NCBI GenBank assembly: GCA_030588935.1
Contig: JAUUWR010000057.1
Span: 1 to 6,120, forward strand
DNA length: 6,120 bases
DNA from: a bacterium
GTDB taxonomy: Archaea; Nanobdellota; Nanobdellia; Pacearchaeales; GW2011-AR1
Direction of reading: 5' to 3'
The notes under the pieces were generated by a model, which worked only from the letters and a program-made list of their open reading frames with translations, was not told the origin of the DNA and searched no databases. Positions within the stretch are counted from its first letter, which is position 1. Every line of letters starts with the position of its first letter. A program made the position numbers and the translations under genes. Positions 4,953-6,120 of this stretch are shown here, one piece after another.

Positions 4953-5477
4953 TTAACTCAACCCAACAAGCGCCTCACCAAACTCCTTCTCAATATCAAT
5001 CACAACTTTCCCGCTCTCAATCTCAATACAATAAGGATTTTTTAATTCTGTAATTTCATTAACATCAATATGTTTTATATTATGATAAGGCATATCACAA
5101 GCATTTTTCCGAGGGTAAAAAAATAAACTAGCATCAGCAGACTGATAAATACTAATATCAGAATAAACTTTGCTCTCTATATTTTCTCCTTTGAGAGAAT
5201 TAGAAAGATTAGCAAAACAAACATAATCTAAACTCGAAGGCAAATTCCCAGAAAACTCAAAACTTGAACTTTGAGAACTCCAAGCTTTATCAACATCAGC
5301 CTGCAAATCCTCAATAAAAAGTCCAATCTGCGTGCAATCTCTCAAACCTAAAAAATGCCTGATTGCAATAAACGCAATCACAATGAAAAATATAATTAAG
5401 AATATTGAGAATATTACTGAGAATGGAAGCCCGAATAATTGCTGTGCTTTTTTTCCCTTACCTCTTTTATTTATCAT
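4953..5477 (-). CDS. Pilin-like single-span surface protein, four cysteines
   Basis: This 174-residue protein starts with a basic stretch ending GKGKKAQQ, then FGLPF and a long hydrophobic segment at about 18-40, then the outside domain. A prepilin peptidase cut at A11/Q12 is plausible from the class III signal layout. Four Cys (48, 87, 127, 150) could form two disulfides, the first just after the membrane segment (GLRDCTQIGLFIEDLQADVDK). The rest appears mixed alpha/beta, with a beta-rich end (YCIEIESGKVVIDIEKEF). No enzyme motif and no named family is recognised. There is no ribosome site before ATG 5477, but a TATA box at 5499-5506 is correctly placed for a leaderless start. It lies between the large surface protein and the accessory block, and shares its protein type with the genes at 246-2456. 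Its 3' end is 62 bases from the accessory operon start, with no T-run terminator visible. Confidence 0.82.
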   Translation of the reverse strand: MINKRGKGKKAQQLFGLPFSVIFSIFLIIFFIVIAFIAIRHFLGLRDCTQIGLFIEDLQADVDKAWSSQSSSFEFSGNLPSSLDYVCFANLSNSLKGENIESKVYSDISIYQSADASLFFYPRKNACDMPYHNIKHIDVNEITELKNPYCIEIESGKVVIDIEKEFGEALVGLS

Positions 5478-5498
5478 ATAATCATTAAATTTAGATAA

Positions 5499-5506
5499 TA
5501 TTTAAA
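5499..5506 (-). promoter_or_regulatory. TATA box for the 174-residue pilin-like gene
   Basis: The minus-strand sequence TTTAAATA is preceded by purine-rich AAGGAAGT, a plausible BRE. Its centre is about 25 bases before ATG 5477, which predicts transcription starting at the ATG itself. The lack of a Shine-Dalgarno agrees with this. Confidence 0.6.
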
Positions 5507-5540
5507 ACTTCCTTAATTAAAAAAATGAAATTAGGTATAG

Positions 5541-5564
5541 ACTCGCTCACTTTGTTCGCTCGCC
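5541..5564. other. GC-rich island with CGCTC repeats in an AT-rich gap
   Basis: Within a strongly AT-rich 206-base gap this 24-base stretch stands out (ACTCGCTCAC, then TTTGTTCGCTCGCC). It holds two copies of CGCTC, and its CTCGCC (5559-5564) is complementary to GGCGAG at 5602-5607 across a 37-base AT-rich loop. It could be a stem of a structured RNA or terminator, or a dispersed GC-rich repeat. No tRNA or rRNA pattern is present. Confidence 0.4.
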
Positions 5565-5599
5565 GATTTAATAATAATTAATAATCAAAAAATATTAAG

Positions 5600-5664
5600 G
5601 GGGCGAGATAAGAGCTTAAGCTGTTAATTGTAGAACTTAAAAATTTATAACATTATAGATAAAA
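5600..5664 (+). repeat. Repeated intergenic element, copy 3, inverted orientation
   Basis: This plus-strand copy has GGGGCGAGATAAG, the perfect palindrome AGCTTAAGCT (5613-5622), then 18 bases, AAATTTAT, 9 bases, and GATAAAA. It matches copy 2 at 21 of the first 26 bases and keeps the block spacing of copies 1 and 2. Unlike those, it points away from any visible gene start and towards the 3' end of the surface protein gene on the opposite strand. If it acts as a promoter it would make an antisense transcript of that gene. It could instead be a displaced repeat. Confidence 0.55.
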
Positions 5665-5671
5665 TTCCAGA

Positions 5672-5683
5672 GTAAAAATAAAA
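5672..5683 (-). terminator. T-rich terminator candidate after the surface protein gene
   Basis: Immediately after the stop codon the minus strand reads TTTTATTTTTAC, a T-rich stretch of the kind at which archaeal RNA polymerase terminates without a hairpin. In such an AT-rich genome this is weak evidence, but the next gene has its own promoter, so termination here is sensible. Confidence 0.35.
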
Positions 5684-6120
5684 TTACAACACCACAACAT
5701 CCTCAACAACCTGATAAGGCCTTACAATAATAGAACACTCATTTGGATTAGGCTGATTGCCATATTCATCAGAGCATCTTATATAATAATTCTTATTAAT
5801 ATTCCATTCTGCAGTATGAATTGTGTCATCTGAATAAGGCATCTGAATCCCATCTTCAATATTAAAGTTGCAGTCCTTGTTAGAATACGAGCAAACAGAT
5901 TTTTCATTAGTTATTATTTTCAAATCCCCATCTCTGTAAACTCGTACAACAATAGGAGAGCTCCTGTCAACATCAACATCAAATTGTGTTGAATCATAAG
6001 CAGCATTTCCACCCAAATCCACACACTTAAAATAATAAGTATAATCTCCTGTGATAAGATCTTGTCTTTGTGAATGTGAATTCCCGCCTGTCTCTAAAAA
6101 CTCAAGATAATCCTCGTCAT
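5684..6120 (-). CDS. Large surface protein, C-terminal part only
   Basis: The frame is open from the right edge to the TAA at 5684, giving 144 visible residues; the start lies outside the window. The GTG at 6022 is internal, because the frame continues upstream with ITGDYTYYFKCVDLGGNAAY. The sequence is beta-rich with Ig or fibronectin III-like features: a strand ending in YTYYFKCVD-GGN, then DVDRSSPIVVRVYRDGDLKI, then a second similar unit ending NYYIRCSDEYGNQP. Strands ending in Tyr-x-Cys before a Gly-Asn turn occur twice, suggesting two related domains. Five Cys are visible. It has no C-terminal membrane anchor; the end is hydrophobic but short (VVEDVVVL). It resembles large conserved uncharacterised DPANN surface proteins by recollection only. 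Its position upstream of the pilin-like genes suggests it belongs to the same surface structure. Confidence 0.8.
   Translation of the reverse strand, partial: DEDYLEFLETGGNSHSQRQDLITGDYTYYFKCVDLGGNAAYDSTQFDVDVDRSSPIVVRVYRDGDLKIITNEKSVCSYSNKDCNFNIEDGIQMPYSDDTIHTAEWNINKNYYIRCSDEYGNQPNPNECSIIVRPYQVVEDVVVL

Noticed and set aside
5541..5625. tRNA or C/D box RNA gene in the GC-rich gap
   Set aside because: No cloverleaf, no T-loop or CCA end, and no properly spaced C and D boxes are visible.
5684..6022. A complete 112-residue gene starting at GTG 6022
   Set aside because: The frame continues open to the right edge with the same beta-rich surface-protein character, so the GTG is an internal Val and the gene is partial.

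Overview
This window looks like a stretch of a DPANN archaeon, most probably of the Pacearchaeota/Woesearchaeota (Nanoarchaeota) type. The support is strong A+T richness, small tightly packed genes, archaeal TATA boxes about 25 bases before start codons on apparently leaderless genes, and several secreted or pilin-like protein types that I associate with that group. The lineage call rests on recalled resemblance and was not confirmed by a search. All recognisable genes lie on the minus strand, so transcription runs from high to low coordinates.

Layout in transcription order. (1) 6120-5684: C-terminal end of a large cysteine-containing beta-rich surface protein. (2) 5683-5478: a 206-base gap holding a T-rich terminator candidate, a copy of a repeated intergenic element in inverted orientation, a GC-rich island and a promoter. 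(3) 5477-4953: pilin-like single-span protein. (4) 4890-2464: an accessory block of five tightly spaced or overlapping genes: winged-helix nucleotidyltransferase, HEPN protein, SET-domain methyltransferase-like protein, six-span half-size MFS protein and Nudix hydrolase. It starts at a leaderless promoter decorated with three operator-like sites exactly 20 bp apart. (5) 2456-246: three more pilin-like, cysteine-rich, single-span proteins. The first begins only 7 bases after the Nudix stop codon. The other two are each preceded by a copy of the repeated element. (6) 192-1: the start of another secreted protein with a classical signal peptide.

The pilin-like proteins share an N-terminus of a few Lys/Arg, a small residue, often Gln, then one hydrophobic segment. 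This is the layout of archaeal class III (type IV prepilin) signal peptides. Their outside domains carry even numbers of cysteines (4, 10, 6 and 6), as expected for disulfide-stabilised surface proteins. With the flanking secreted proteins, the likely theme is a cell-surface appendage or surface complex. The accessory block splits this theme. A hand count gives about 24% G+C in 4381-4620 against about 33% in 1981-2220, which fits an island of different origin headed by a HEPN/MNT toxin-antitoxin-like pair.

Main points for a second look: the 20-bp-phased operator array, the roughly 65-bp three-block element found three times, the degenerate active-site motifs in the HEPN and nucleotidyltransferase proteins, and the half-size MFS gene that ends at a 16-bp direct repeat flanking the Nudix gene.
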